A stretch of DNA of 64,000 nt, taken from positions 19,964,400 through 20,028,399 of the forward strand of contig OY747709.1 in NCBI GenBank assembly GCA_963556495.2. The letters run 5' to 3'. A program made the translations under genes and the position numbers. The stretch is from Valencia hispanica (lineage: Eukaryota > Chordata > Actinopteri > Cyprinodontiformes > Valenciidae). The notes below the pieces were generated by a model that saw nothing but the letters and a program-made list of their open reading frames with translations, had not been told where the DNA came from and made no database searches. Below, piece after piece: positions 37,085-48,800 of the stretch. Each line of letters starts with the position of its first letter. Positions within the stretch are counted from its first letter, which is position 1.

Positions 37085-37580
37085 CCATCCAGTTTATTCA
37101 TATCAGGCAGTTCTGGGTCCAACCCTGAGACCGCTCCCATTGGGACATTTTCAGAAAACCTTCAGAGCGAAGTATCCTATCAGATGCCCAAACCACTACA
37201 GCAAACTCCTTTGATGAGGAGGATCAGCAGCTCTACGTCAAGCTCCTCCCAGTTGACAAAGCTCCTCATCTCTAAGACTGAGTCAGCTGGGCTATGGAAG
37301 AAGCTAATTTTAGCCACTTCTATCCAGGATCTCCCTTGTGTCATGATCCTTATCATCGTCGTTAAGTGATACTTGGACAGCAGATGTATTCCATCAAACT
37401 GCTCCAGATGAGGCAGTGGAGGCAGTCCCTAGGTGTTCTAGATGTTTCTTTATCTTTAAGGTTAAAAAACATGACCTTAGAGTCAAAAGAGCAGACTCTA
37501 ATCCCGGTCGCTTCTCACTTGGCTCTGAGTCAGTCTAATGCATGATGCCCATCACCATGCCAACAAAACCACATCTTGTT
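37085..37580 (+). repeat. Probable teleost dispersed repeat
   Basis: The run CCTTCAGAGCGAAGTATCCT, GCCCAAACCAC, GAGGAGGATCAGCAGCTCTA and GTCAAGCTCCTCCC resembles a high-copy sequence I associate with fish LINE-related repeats. The 96-codon open frame over it (37079-37369) is therefore not taken as a host gene. Class uncertain. Confidence 0.45.
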
Positions 37581-39870
37581 TTCATCTATTTACAACAAGT
37601 CAGTCTTGAAAATAAGACCTTGTATCTCAGTGAGATTTACCAGAATAATTAAAGGTGAAATAATTTTTTTTAAACAAAGTCGGCAAAACATCAAAGATGA
37701 CACCTTAATGTTCCCAAACTAGGCATCCCCTTCTCCACCCTTACACCTTGATATCCTGTCTTAAATCACAAAAGAATCAGGGGAAGGAACAGCCTTGTCT
37801 AATCTGCACCAGGAACAACCTTGATTTAGAGCCGAGAATGCGGGTGCAACCCTTGCTTTGTTTATGCAGGGACCAAATAGCCTGTATGGTTTTTTTACAG
37901 CAGGCATAAATTTATATAGCACTGTCATGTAAGTTCAACAAATGTTAAAAATTAAATGCTGTGTGCATGTTAATGGGGAAAAAAAGGAAATACAGTTGTG
38001 CTTTCGTTTTTTTACTGTAACTACCTGAGTCATGCAACACCTAGTATTTGGTCATCTTTTCTTTATTTTTAAAATGGAAACGTGCAGATCTGTCTCCTTT
38101 CTTCTAAAAAGTCCATTACTTGGTCTGCCAATGTTTTTGCTACTGATTAATGAAGCCGAGTACAGTTTTTCCATCAGTGCTGGCTTCTGCTAACTACAGA
38201 GTGCAGAGAATGGCGAGGAAAAGCAGTGTGTGAAGAATATATGTTTCTCTCTTAAGCACTTTCATATGTGCATGTGCATTAATTTTGGTTTGCAGGAGTT
38301 GCGAGAAGATGTGTGTGGGTAAGCTGGTTTTGGCTGCAGTAGGTTAGCCAATCCAGGGTGGGTTTCAGAGGCTCAAGGTATATAAGGACTAACTTAATGC
38401 ATGATTCATAAATGAAGGATTTGTGCTGACTTCTCATGCTCAAAGAAAAATACAGTAATCAATACCCTAAAATTAAATTCACCATCACTCTTGCACATAC
38501 CATCATAAGTCTAGTGAATGTGAGCCTTGTTTCTTCTCTGGCTCTGTTTAACTTTCAACATAAAATCAGCATGTGCAAGACGAGGATATATGCTCCAAGA
38601 ATCAGCTTTACACTGTGTGTGGTTGTTTATGTTGCCTGCTCAGGACCTTTTCTGTTAAATTCATTTTCTGAAGATTGACAGGCTTTGTAGGGTCCAAAAC
38701 CTGGCACTACCGTCGCACTCCCAATTCTTATGGTTAGTGGTAGGGGTTAGGAATGTATGGATAATTGTTAAGGTTTGTGTAAGTATTTGGGTTAGCCACA
38801 AATAGAGTTATTAATATTAATGGAAGTCAATACAAAGTCCTAATATGGTTTGAAAGCCAAACTTGTGTGTGTGCTATTATCCTACATGGGTGTTAAGATT
38901 CAGCAGACGCCCTGTGTGCAGCAGCTTCGGATGTAATACACTGCTTTAGTTGAAAAGAGCTGCGTGTATGTGCATGTTGTCTAAGTGTCCCACCTCATGT
39001 TTATTCACCAACTGCTCAAACTTCACTGCAGTACCTACTTAACTCTGTGCACTTTGATCTACGGATCACTCAAACTGCTGAGTCCGGGAAAAAATTTGAG
39101 AAATTCTTAAACATGCTGCAGAATGCCGACTCCACCGCTCTACATGTATTAGCATTCATACCCACTTACTGATCCTCCATTCACTATTCCAAGTTGGTCT
39201 GATATTTCAGATTCAAAGGGGACATATTATATCTCTTTTTAAACAAGTTATAATAGGTCTATGGTCTGCACAAAACATGTTAAAAAAGTTTTTTTGCACA
39301 AAATCACTCTCACATAAAGCGATCTCACTAGCTCAATTCCTAACAATTTCAGACCCTTTCAAAACGAGCTGTTTAGATGGCTGTATCAATTTTATGTAAA
39401 TTAGCGGTTGCAGACCATACCTACCCATCTTGTTACTGGGCTACGGGTTTGCCACACATGAGAATGGCATGGAATGGGAATTGGTTGGCGTGGTTTGACA
39501 GATGAGGGGCGGTTATATGCAAATTCTGGTTTTCTATTTAATTTACTTCATTTATTAATTTGTTCAATTCTTTGTGCTTTTTGATTTTGTCCTCTTTGTT
39601 TAGTGTTAGTCTTTTCTCATGATTTGATACTCCTTTGAGTCTCTATTGACCCCCTTCTATGTTATTCTTTTTCTCTCAGTCTGCCTGTTTGCCTTCTCTC
39701 CCAGCTGCACTCTGTTTGTAATCTACCACCTACATCTAGTCAGCAATCATACTCCTCAGTTTTTAAGATCCTGGATATTCATTGTTTGTCACTGGATCCT
39801 TCTGTTACCTGTATGTGGCTCCCATGTGTTATTTGAGTTGTAAGTGTTTTCCATTATTTTATTAAAGAAT
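37580..39870. other. Intergenic DNA with weak repeat traces
   Basis: No gene recognised. A GGTTAGTGGTAGGGGTTAGG / TAATGGAAGTCAATACAAAG block (about 38730-38840) and an AAAGGGGACATATTATAT.. block (about 39214-39530) look like diverged fish dispersed repeats, but I cannot define their ends. Confidence 0.35.
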
Positions 39871-39874
39871 TCAT

Positions 39875-40269
39875 TCAATTCTCAGTCACGGTATCGCCAT
39901 CAACCTGGTCCGTCACCTGCCCTTCGAGGAGAGGATTAATAGAAGAGGACTCAAGGGGTAACAATTGTAATTGTTCCATCCTATGTACAATCCGTTCTCG
40001 TAGCTCGACTTTCAGCATCTGCTGTGCCCCAGTGAGGCCGAAGTGCACAGCCACCTCTAATAAATCCTTTTTTGCGACATCCCTCCAGCTGGGCACGGGA
40101 AGGCGCCCTCAGAAAAGTCTGCAACTCAAACACAGGCATAATTTACATCTCAAAAAAATTTTTTTTTTTTTTTTTTTTTTTCACACAAGTTTCTCAAGGA
40201 AAAAAGAAAGAGGGAGAACAGTTCTAGGTTCAGGAACTAAAGATATCTAGTCCCGGACGAGCCCCCACT
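39875..40269 (-). mobile_element. Leader and Gag N-terminal piece of a second Gmr1-like copy
   Basis: Immediately beyond the left LTR, in minus-strand direction, come AG and a primer-binding site (40250-40267), a leader shared with the right-hand copy as far as 40182, a 23-base homopolymer (T on +, 40159-40181), and then an open frame of 73 residues (40096-39875). That frame begins near PSWRDVAKKDLLEVA and looks like a Gag N-terminus. This order belongs after a 5' LTR, so it is the start of another element. Homology stops near 39875. Confidence 0.7.
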
Positions 40270-40992
40270 TGTTACTTCCCTCTTTCAATGTTAATGGTAT
40301 AAACGGGGAGGAGAGAGTAAACTTGTGGAAAATAAGTATTTTATTTAACAATAGTAAAACCAAGTCAAGGGCTGGAGGCTCTAACAAAAATAACTAACAC
40401 AGCCCAGCAAACAAATCCTGCAGAGGATTTCAAATTGGGAAGAGGAAACAAAACACAGTAGTAGTACCATACCCAGATACCTGACAACAGTTTTCTACCT
40501 TTAAAAGAAAACACTAGAGTACAGTAGCAAACTGGGGAACATAAAGCCCTTTTACTAAAAGATGCTACTTATCTATTACTTCATACAAACTACTCAACAG
40601 AGCTAGGCTCCGTACAACAAAGTTTCTTAAAAAGGTTCTATAAGCTTTATCAGCCCGTCATGGAGTCTACCTGATTACAAGTAGCTCCCTAAGTTATGGT
40701 CTATCCAACCTTTTATCCTCTTCCAAATCGTTTGGTGATGAATCAATCCCATTGGTTCCACCTGGTGAAGAGCGGATGGATCTCCATGTGATGTGGCTGT
40801 TGGAACCTTGTGTCGTTTCCATGGCAATAGGACAACAGTAAGGAGGCGGCCATCTTGCTTCAGTGTATGGGTGAAAAGTCACTCAATATGAAAGCAAGAG
40901 ACAAAGAAAGACATGGGCAGAACACAGCAAACTGGGACAAACAACTAAATTATACAATATGACAAACCGTGGCAAACACGGGGGTCATAACA
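40270..40992 (-). repeat. Left LTR (3' LTR of the main element)
   Basis: 723 bp, TG...CA termini (TGTTACTTCC...GGTCATAACA on the + strand). About six substitutions and one 12-base indel separate it from the right LTR. It also serves as the 5' LTR of the partial copy to its left. Confidence 0.93.
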
Positions 40993-41061
40993 CCTCCTCT
41001 CATAAAAACAAGAAAATGACCCATTTTCTTTCCACTGTTACAACCAATAACACCCTTTTCC

Positions 41062-41367
41062 TCACAAATTTCGAGACAGACAATCTGCCATTACGTTTTC
41101 TATACCCTTTTTGTGCTTGATATCTAGATTATATTGCTGCATCATCAAGGCCCAACGCATTAAACGTTGATTGCTGTTAAACATGCGAGCCAGAAACACC
41201 AGGGGATTATGATCTGTATATACTGCTAGGGGCTTATCTACAGAGCCAACGTAAACATGGAAATGTTGTAGGGCCAAGAGTAGAGCAAGAGTTTCCTTTT
41301 CAATAGTAGAGTAGAGAGTTTGACAAGAACTGAACTTCTTAGAAAAATAAGCAACGGGGTGCACCAA
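41062..41367 (-). pseudogene. RNase H domain of the Gmr1-like element
   Basis: A 101-residue open segment in the frame adjacent to RT: HPVAYFSKKF, STIEKETLALL (catalytic Glu), VYTDHNPL (Asp) and ending NVMADCLSRNL. The first catalytic Asp is in the preceding frame (LEVDAS). A frameshift near 41385 separates them. The domain directly precedes the polypurine tract and 3' LTR, so nothing like integrase follows it. Confidence 0.88.
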
Positions 41368-41374
41368 ATCATCC

Positions 41375-43735
41375 TCATCTGTTTGTAGCTCCAGCTCCTA
41401 CTTGACTGGCATCTACTTCCAGCATAAATGGTTTTTCGAGATCGGGAGCTTTTAACACTGGAGCAGACGTTAACAGAAGCTTAGACGAAGTAAATGATTT
41501 CTGTGCAGCTTCACTCCATTTGAACTCTACCTTGGGGCTTAAAAGACCTGTTAACGGCGACACAATAGTGGTAAAGTTTCTACAGAAGCATCTGTAATAA
41601 CCACACATTCCCAAAAACCGACGTAGCTCACGTCGAGTGCGGGGGACAGGAAAATCTTGGACAGCCTGTACTTTATCAGCTAGCATTCTTATGAAGCCTT
41701 GTCCGACTTCTTTACCCAAATAAGATATTGTAGCTTTTACGAATTCACATTTAGCGAGATTGACTGTTAAGTTGGCTTTAGCCAACTCCTGAAATAGATG
41801 GCGTAGGGTTTCAAAATGCAAGTTCCACGAGGTTGTATGAATCACAATATCGTCCAAGTAGGTGCTGCAGTTGTCTATGTTAACCGTGACGTTATTAATT
41901 AACCTTTGAAAGGTAGCCGGGGCATTTCTCATGCCAAAAGGCATAACAACGTATTGCAAAAATGCGTCAGGGGTAACAAAGGCTGATACCTCTGAAGCTC
42001 TTTTAGTTAAAGGAATTTGCCAGTATCCTTTGAGCAAATCTATCTTGGTAACAAAAGTTGAATTTCCCACCCTGTCTATGCAGTCATCTATACGCGGGAG
42101 CGGATATGAATCAGAAACGGTAACATTATTAACCTTACGGTAATCTGTAATGAATCGAGGAGTTCCATCTGGTTTCTTTTCAAGTAAACAAGGTGAGCTC
42201 CAAGGACTGTGGCTTTGGACCGCCAGACCATTTTTTATCAGATAATCTGTTTCCTGTTTCATTAGTTTTCGTTTTTCTGGATTGACCCTATAAGGGTGCT
42301 GTTTGATTGGTTTACTTTTACTGAGAATTAGATCATGTTCAATGAGATTAGTTTGCGTAGGTGTATCTGAAAACAAACATAGATGAGAATTTATTAACGC
42401 ATACAGATCAGTCTGTTGCTGTTCTGTTAAATGTGACAGCTTCTCATCCAACTGCAGAAGTGCCTCAGAGTTAGCTAGACGGGGACCTACAGCATTTATG
42501 TGTTGGAAACTCAGTTCTTCCTTTTCGTCAACCGGAATTGCGATCACACTGGCTGCGCATACCGGGTTTTCACAATCCATGTTGGGCGGTGGTCCTGGGG
42601 AGAAGTAAAGTTTTAACATATTACTGTGGCACTGTCTGAGACTCTTTCTTCGGTTAGGAGTTTTGATGACATAGGTCGTTTCACCAACTTTATGACTAAC
42701 TGTAAATGGCCCTTCATATTTCGGCGTGAGCGATCCTCCAGTAACGGGGGTCAACATTAGGACTTGATCGCCAGGAAGAAATGTGCGGGCAACAGCCTTT
42801 TTGTCAAAGGTTGTTTTCATTACTTTCTGCACACTCTGAAGATGCTCTTTAGCCACCTTATTTGATTCATGCAATCGATGTTGGAACACCTTAATGTACT
42901 TATTCACAGCTGTGCGTTTTATCTCAGGCGATTGCAAAAATCGTTCCTTTAAGGCCTTTAAGGGACCACGAGGAACATGTCCAAAGACTAACTGTGCGGG
43001 ACTGAATCCTAATGATTCTTGATTAGCTTCCCGCGCAGCAAAAAGCAAAAAGGGGACACCTTCATCCCACTGACGTCCTGTACTAACACAAAATTTTCGC
43101 AGCATGCTCTTAAAAGTTTGATGCCAACGTTCCAAAACTCCCTGTGACTTGGGGTGATAACAGGAGGACATTACATGTTTTATGCCAAGAGTTTCGGCAA
43201 CATTCTTAAACAGCTCTTATTTAAAATTTGAGCCTTGATCTGTCTGAATGGTACGGGGCAATCCAAACAGAGAGAAGAATCCTACTAGTGCTTTAACTAC
43301 AGACTTTGAGGTTATTGAAGAGAGAGGTATAGCCTCTGGGAAACGGGTAGCTTTGCACATAATAGTAAGCAAAAACTTCTTGCCAGACTTTGTGTGGGGT
43401 AAAGGCCCTACACAATCTATCACTATATGGTCGAACGCATCCCCAATAACAGGAATGGGTTGAAGGGGAGCCGGCGGTAGCTTCTGGTTTGGTTTTCCAG
43501 CTATTTGGCATATGTGGCAAAGTTTACAGAACTGAGTTATGTCTCTTTTTAACCCAGGCCAAAAGAAATGTTCCAAAATTGTTTGGTAAGTTTTCTTAAT
43601 TCCCAGATGCCCTGACCAATCGCTTTCATGAGCGAGTTTTAGAATTTTATGACGGAACTTCTGTGGAATGACGATCTGGGTTACTGTGTGCCAGGTAGCC
43701 TTTTCATCCTTGGAATCAGACCAAGACCTCATCAA
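41375..43735 (-). pseudogene. Integrase and reverse transcriptase (pol), interrupted
   Basis: Same frame as Gag-PR. The first part (43735-43217) has the HHCC zinc finger (H36, H43, C70, C73) and two catalytic Asp residues (D107 in VIDCVG, D166 in IQTDQGSN). It is stopped by an in-frame TAA at 43217-43219. The open frame from 43171 (598 residues) carries the third integrase residue (E14, GVLERW), a GPY/F motif (KYEGPF, 151-156) and then RT: D378 in TKIDLL, YLDD at 438-441 and the thumb. It ends at the RNase H start (LEVDAS) by a frameshift near 41385. Confidence 0.9.
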
Positions 43736-43750
43736 TATTTCATGTTCGAA

Positions 43751-45010
43751 CTAGTATCTAACATTCTTTTGCGGTGTACTTCCTACTGCTGCAAAACACT
43801 TTTTTAGTGACTCATCAGCCTTTTGCTCTTGTACTAATGTGGCTCTTGAAACAAGATTTTCATAAGGTTTTATTTGTTCACATTTTGCAAGAGTCTGTTT
43901 CTCTGACTGTAGCTCTGATTCTGGGATCTGCACCATGTTATTTTCGTACAGATGGGAACTATCCAATAACTCGTCGTCTTTTTTTGATTGAGAACGCGTC
44001 ACAACACATGAAGGAAATATTTCAGAAGAAAGCTGAACGTTTTCTTGATCTGGGATTGGGTTTGTAACAACTTCTGGAACTGGAATAACCAGTCCTCCTG
44101 CTATGTCGTTTCCAAGGAGTAACTCTACTCCAGAAATGGGTAGCGTGTCACACACCGCAATGTTGAACTTTCCTTTCACTAAATCGCAATCTAGAACCAC
44201 CTCATGCAAGGGAAATGACGTGTTCTCCGAGTTTAGACCTTTTAAAAGTACCGAGACACTAGAGTAACTTACTTCGTTAAAAGGAAGTATTTTTTTCAAA
44301 GTCAGTGAATGAGAAGCACCAGTGTCTCGCAGTATTTTAACTGGGACAGAGGAAGTAGTTAAGGCTGCCGTGCCTTCAAATACAAATGGCGAGAAACATT
44401 TGTCAAAGTTCTGAACTGCAGGTTTCACAGTTTGAGTTTCCGACACAAAACCTACTTCTCTAGGAGGGGACACTCGTCTTTCATTTTTACGTCTTAATAT
44501 CAAGCAATCCTTTACCATATGTCCCATTTGATGACAATAGTGACAACGGGGTGTACTCTGGATCGTTTGTTTTTCTTGCACTCTAGGTCTGATGTCAGCT
44601 GTACGTTTGTATTTGATTTCACTATTCAGGCGATGTGTTAATGCAAATTCATCTGCTAATAAAGCAGCAGCAGACAATATAGACACCTTTTGTTCATTTA
44701 AATACAATACAAGTTGTTCAGGAAGACACCTTTTTAACTCTTCTAGAAGTATTAGCTCTTTCAGGCCAGATAAGGAAGACACTTTAGAAGCCATCAACCA
44801 TTTATCAAACAATCCATTTTTCTCTCTGGCAAATTCAACATAAGTTTGAGCCTCACTTCGTTTCCTTAAAGTTCTAAACTTCTGTCTATAAGCTTCGGGC
44901 ACAAGCTCATATGCTCTTAGAACAACTTCTTTTAATTTATCATAATCAGTCATTTCTTTAGTTGGTAAAGATGAAATTACCACTTGGGCTTTTCCACACA
45001 AGTTTCTCAA
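43751..45010 (-). pseudogene. Gag (N-terminus deleted) with zinc knuckle and protease
   Basis: An open frame of 419 residues whose first five codons come from the leader, because the true Gag start has been deleted at 44994/44995. Residues ~40-125 resemble the SCAN domain (LFDKWL, ELILLEELKRCLPEQL, AAALLADEF). A single CCHC knuckle follows (C156, C159, H164, C169). The retropepsin motif DTGAS is at 229-233, with a second conserved-looking strand LLLGNDIAGG. The frame ends in TAG (43751-43753), after which the same frame continues into integrase. Confidence 0.85.
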
Positions 45011-45062
45011 GGAAAAAAGAAAGAGGGAGAACAGTTCTAGGTTCAGGAACTAAAGATATCTA

Positions 45063-45080
45063 ATCCTGGATGAGCCCCCA
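45063..45080 (-). promoter_or_regulatory. Primer-binding site, tRNA-Pro type
   Basis: On the minus strand, two bases after the 5' LTR, the sequence is TGGGGGCTCATCCAGGAT. It differs at two positions from the canonical tRNA-Pro primer site TGGGGGCTCGTCCGGGAT. The second site next to the left LTR (40250-40267) differs only at its last base. Confidence 0.85.
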
Positions 45081-45082
45081 CT

Positions 45083-45817
45083 TGTTACTTCCCTCTTTCA
45101 ATGTTAATGGTATAAACGGGGAGGAGAGAGTAAACTTGTGGAAAATAAGTATTTTATTTAACAATAGTAAAACCAAGTCAAGGGCTGGAGGCTCTAACAA
45201 AAATAACTAACACAGCCCAGCAAACAAATCCTGCAGAGGATTTCAAATTAGGAAGAGGAAACAAAACACAGTAGTAGTACCATACCCAGATACCTGACAA
45301 CAGTTTTCTACCTTTAAAAGAAAACACTAGAATACAGTAGCAAACTGGGGAACATAAAGCCCTTTTACTAAAAGATGCTACTTATCTATTACTTCATACA
45401 AACTACTCAACAGAGCTAGGCTCCGTACAACAAAGTTTCTTACAAAGTTTCTTAAAAAGGTTCTATAAGCTTTATCAGCCCGTCATGGAGTCTACCTGAT
45501 TACAAGTAGCTCCCTAAGTTATGGTCTATCCACCCTTTTATGCTCTTCCAAGTCGTTTGGTGATGAATCAATCCCATTGGTTCCACCTGGTGAAGAGCGG
45601 ATGGATCTCCATGTGATGTGGCTGTTGGAACCTTGTGTCGTTTCCATGGCAATAGGACAACAGTAAGGAGGCGGCCATCTTGCTTCAGTGTATGGGTGAA
45701 AAGTCACTCAATATGAAAGCAAGAGACAAAGAAAGACATGGGCAGAACACAGCAAACTGGGACAAACAACTAAATTATACAACATGACAAACCGTGGCAA
45801 ACACGGGGGTCATAACA
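45083..45817 (-). repeat. Right LTR (5' LTR of the main element)
   Basis: 735 bp with the same ends as the left LTR. It is 12 bases longer because CTTACAAAGTTT is tandemly repeated near 45440. This is the promoter LTR for minus-strand transcription. Confidence 0.93.
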
Positions 45818-45829
45818 CTGCCTCAGGCT

Positions 45830-48800
45830 GTCTTTGCACTTGGGTCCTCTTCTACCACAATCATGACACATTGGACCTTTATTCGTAGCGTTTTATAAAG
45901 GTTGATCATCTTATTAGGCTGATTTGTAACTCCAGAAAGCTTTGAAATCATTCAGAATCAGCTCTAAACGTACAAGTTGATTGTGTCAAAACTTTGAATG
46001 TGTTTTATTCAGGGAAGTCATCAGAATCTTTAGGTGACAGAATGATGAATAGTTGTGGTAGCTACTTTTGTGAAAGTGATATATTGGTGTTTTTTAATAT
46101 TTGTGGAGCATAGTGTTGTATACTTTCATAACTCCCAAGTCTACCCTAGAAGTGAACACTTCCACTGAGCTGATATCTGTGGACTCAACTCGGGTCTCCC
46201 TGCCATGCTCCCTATTGGAGCCATCTTAAATGTTAATTTTTTTTTTTTTTTGTCTGTGCCAGAAGAACCAGCACACCCTACCAGCCTTTCAGTGACCTCC
46301 AGGCTGATCGACCAGAGCTTTGGGTAGAGGCTCAACCATCAGCTGAACTGAGAGACATGTTGGACCTACGCATCTACAGAGACCAAACCAGATGACAGTT
46401 GGTAACAATGTACAACCTTGTTTTGTACCATATTTTTTTGTGCTGCGCTGCTGATGTATAGTCCTGGTTAAGCTGACTGATCATGAAACTGACCTTTGAG
46501 GCTTTCGATTGTTTATCATCCTCCCACTCTTAAAATTTTCAATTAGAATCCTTTTCCTTTTGGCAGATGGGAAATGGATAAGCTCCAAGCAGTTTTTTGA
46601 GTCCAGTAGTGTGTATGTTTGTATTAATGTTTGTTTTTAATCTTCAATTTGATCTATAGTAAGTAGACATTTAATTTAATTTTAGTGACTCCCTGCTTTT
46701 GTCAATTTTTAGATTTCAAACTGAATTGTAAAATCTTTGTGTTAATTTTAAATTCAGATTTAAAATTCTGATCTTGGGGAACATGAAGAAATATTTGTGC
46801 TCAATTTTCAGTCATTACATTGAATTTTACAGATTTTGAGACTGATTTATTTAGGAACATTAATATAACTGAACATAGGCCTAACTTCCCCATGCAGCTT
46901 TGGGAAAGTAACACTATAGAGAACAGAACTTTCAGTCTAAGATGGTCATGCAATTGTTGATGGTACAAAGACAAAACAAAAACCTAAGCCTACAAAGTAA
47001 TTCCATCAATAATTTTCCTAATCCAATAATTTACCTTTCAAAAGCCCACACTATTTTCCATCGACCATTTCAGTTTTCTTCTTGGCTGTTACCTGCAAGA
47101 GGTTAGGTTCAGTCATAATAAATACATAAATATGACAACAATTTATACACATGGTTACATGTTGTAAAAATCCTGTTCAGGTTAGAAGAGAACACATGAG
47201 GGCACCCATCATACATGGAAACATACTATTATGGAACTGATGCCATCTCATTTTTTCCAATAGCTCATCACATGTGCATGGTGGTGACTCTTCTTGGATT
47301 TAAAGATGTGAACAAACATCTCCATCCCACAGTTTTTGTAAGATTTGAACCACCCAAATGTTCTATTTCACAACCATAAAGAAGCAACTCTAGCATATCA
47401 ACATATAAGTAGGTTAGATAGCTATTTAGAACTTTAAAGTTGTTGTATTTAGGCTGTAATATCTATAAAAGGAGGTTACTTATTCGGCATTTTTGCAAAT
47501 ATGTTATTAATTTTGGTTATCTTGCGTAAAGGCATAAATAGGTCCTAAGTTATAATTAGTTCAGCAGAAGCTTGGGAGTCTGTATGGGTATGAATGATTT
47601 CTCCTTGCCAAACCCCTTGCAGGTGTGTTCCTCACACCGCACAAGTTGTACTTTCCTTTGGCATCAGTAACATTTATTCTTATCAAGTGGTATCTTGTAT
47701 TTTTACATGTGGAATTATCACTATATTGTTGCTATTTTGTGCTTGCACAATACTTAGAATTTTGCATATAACTACCGATGGCTATCTGCATGTGTGTATT
47801 AGGTGAATGATTCAATGGAAATTAATTGTGCCTGAGGCTGAAACCTGCTTTTCTTTGTGTGTAGTGGTTATGGACTCCTGCCAGCTGGCAGAAAAAAACA
47901 ACTACAGAATCAGCATTTTGATTTAAGTTTCATCTTGGGATTCATTGAAGGTCTATAATGCTTACAGGGAAAAAAAAATGTCTTCCATCTTACTTGAATA
48001 CAAAAACGGATATATGAATTGCTCCTATTATTGTGGAGATAACTGGGTGTCCTCTCAAATGATTCGTTTAAATTTATTTTTCGACCATCATCCAACAATG
48101 ATGTAAACATAATGCAGTCCAATAGGCGTAGCTTCAGCAGTGAAGTGAAAAACAGTTTTCACTTTACAGATTTCTTCTGTTTTTGACTTTTCCTTCATAT
48201 TTCAATGATTCACATCATTAAAAAAATATTCATATCAGAAAAAAATTACCCGAATAAATAAAAAAAACAGTTTTCTTATTTTTTTTGACTAAATGAGGAA
48301 CGTTTTCCACACCAGTCTGAATCTGTGTAAAAATGCAATGTGGTTCTGTAAAGTTATCGGAAATAGTTACTCTTGCTCCTAATGGAAATATGTCATATTG
48401 TAGAGTTTGTTGAAGAGTGAACAGACCAATAGGTTGTCAGATGGAGCCCCCGATTTAGCTAATTTTAGCAGTTTGAAACCACTCAAACTGGAAATGTTTA
48501 TATTTTTTCAGATGTCATATTAACTGTTCACACCCTTGCAAAAGTTAAGTGCACAGGAAAATAATGTAGAATTATTTTCCTCTGACATTGTTTTCCAATG
48601 CCACTGAAATGAAAAGGAGATGTGTATAAGTTTAAGGCATTTAAATATGGGGAATATTACTGTTGAGAACTTCACAGAAACCCACTTAATAAATCCAAAC
48701 AATACCCTTTAGGCACATTAGTTCTTTTTGTTTGAAATTACTTTACTGCCTCAAGTAGTAGTTTTGTGTCACATCTGCTTACTGGTATCTTCTACAAAAT

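Larger units (their letters stand above)
40270..45817 (-). mobile_element. Gmr1-like LTR retrotransposon (gypsy enzymes, integrase before RT)
   Basis: 5548 bp. From right to left on the minus strand: 5' LTR (45083-45817), primer-binding site, leader, Gag, protease, integrase, reverse transcriptase, RNase H, polypurine GAGAGGAGG (40993-41001), 3' LTR (40270-40992). RT, RNase H and integrase, including the GPY/F motif, are of gypsy type. The order PR-IN-RT-RH, however, is that of copia. This combination is known for Gmr1 (Atlantic cod) and its relatives. The start of Gag is deleted, two nonsense codons and one frameshift interrupt the frame, so it is non-autonomous now, though the LTRs are about 99% identical. 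Confidence 0.9.

Noticed and set aside
40141..40182. Long T-run as a poly-A tail of a retroposed gene
   Set aside because: It lies between the Gmr1 leader and Gag N-terminus in the expected order, so it is part of that element or slippage within it.
40694..40882. 62-codon minus frame, repeated at 45519-45707
   Set aside because: Both copies lie inside the LTRs, so the apparent conservation is just LTR identity.
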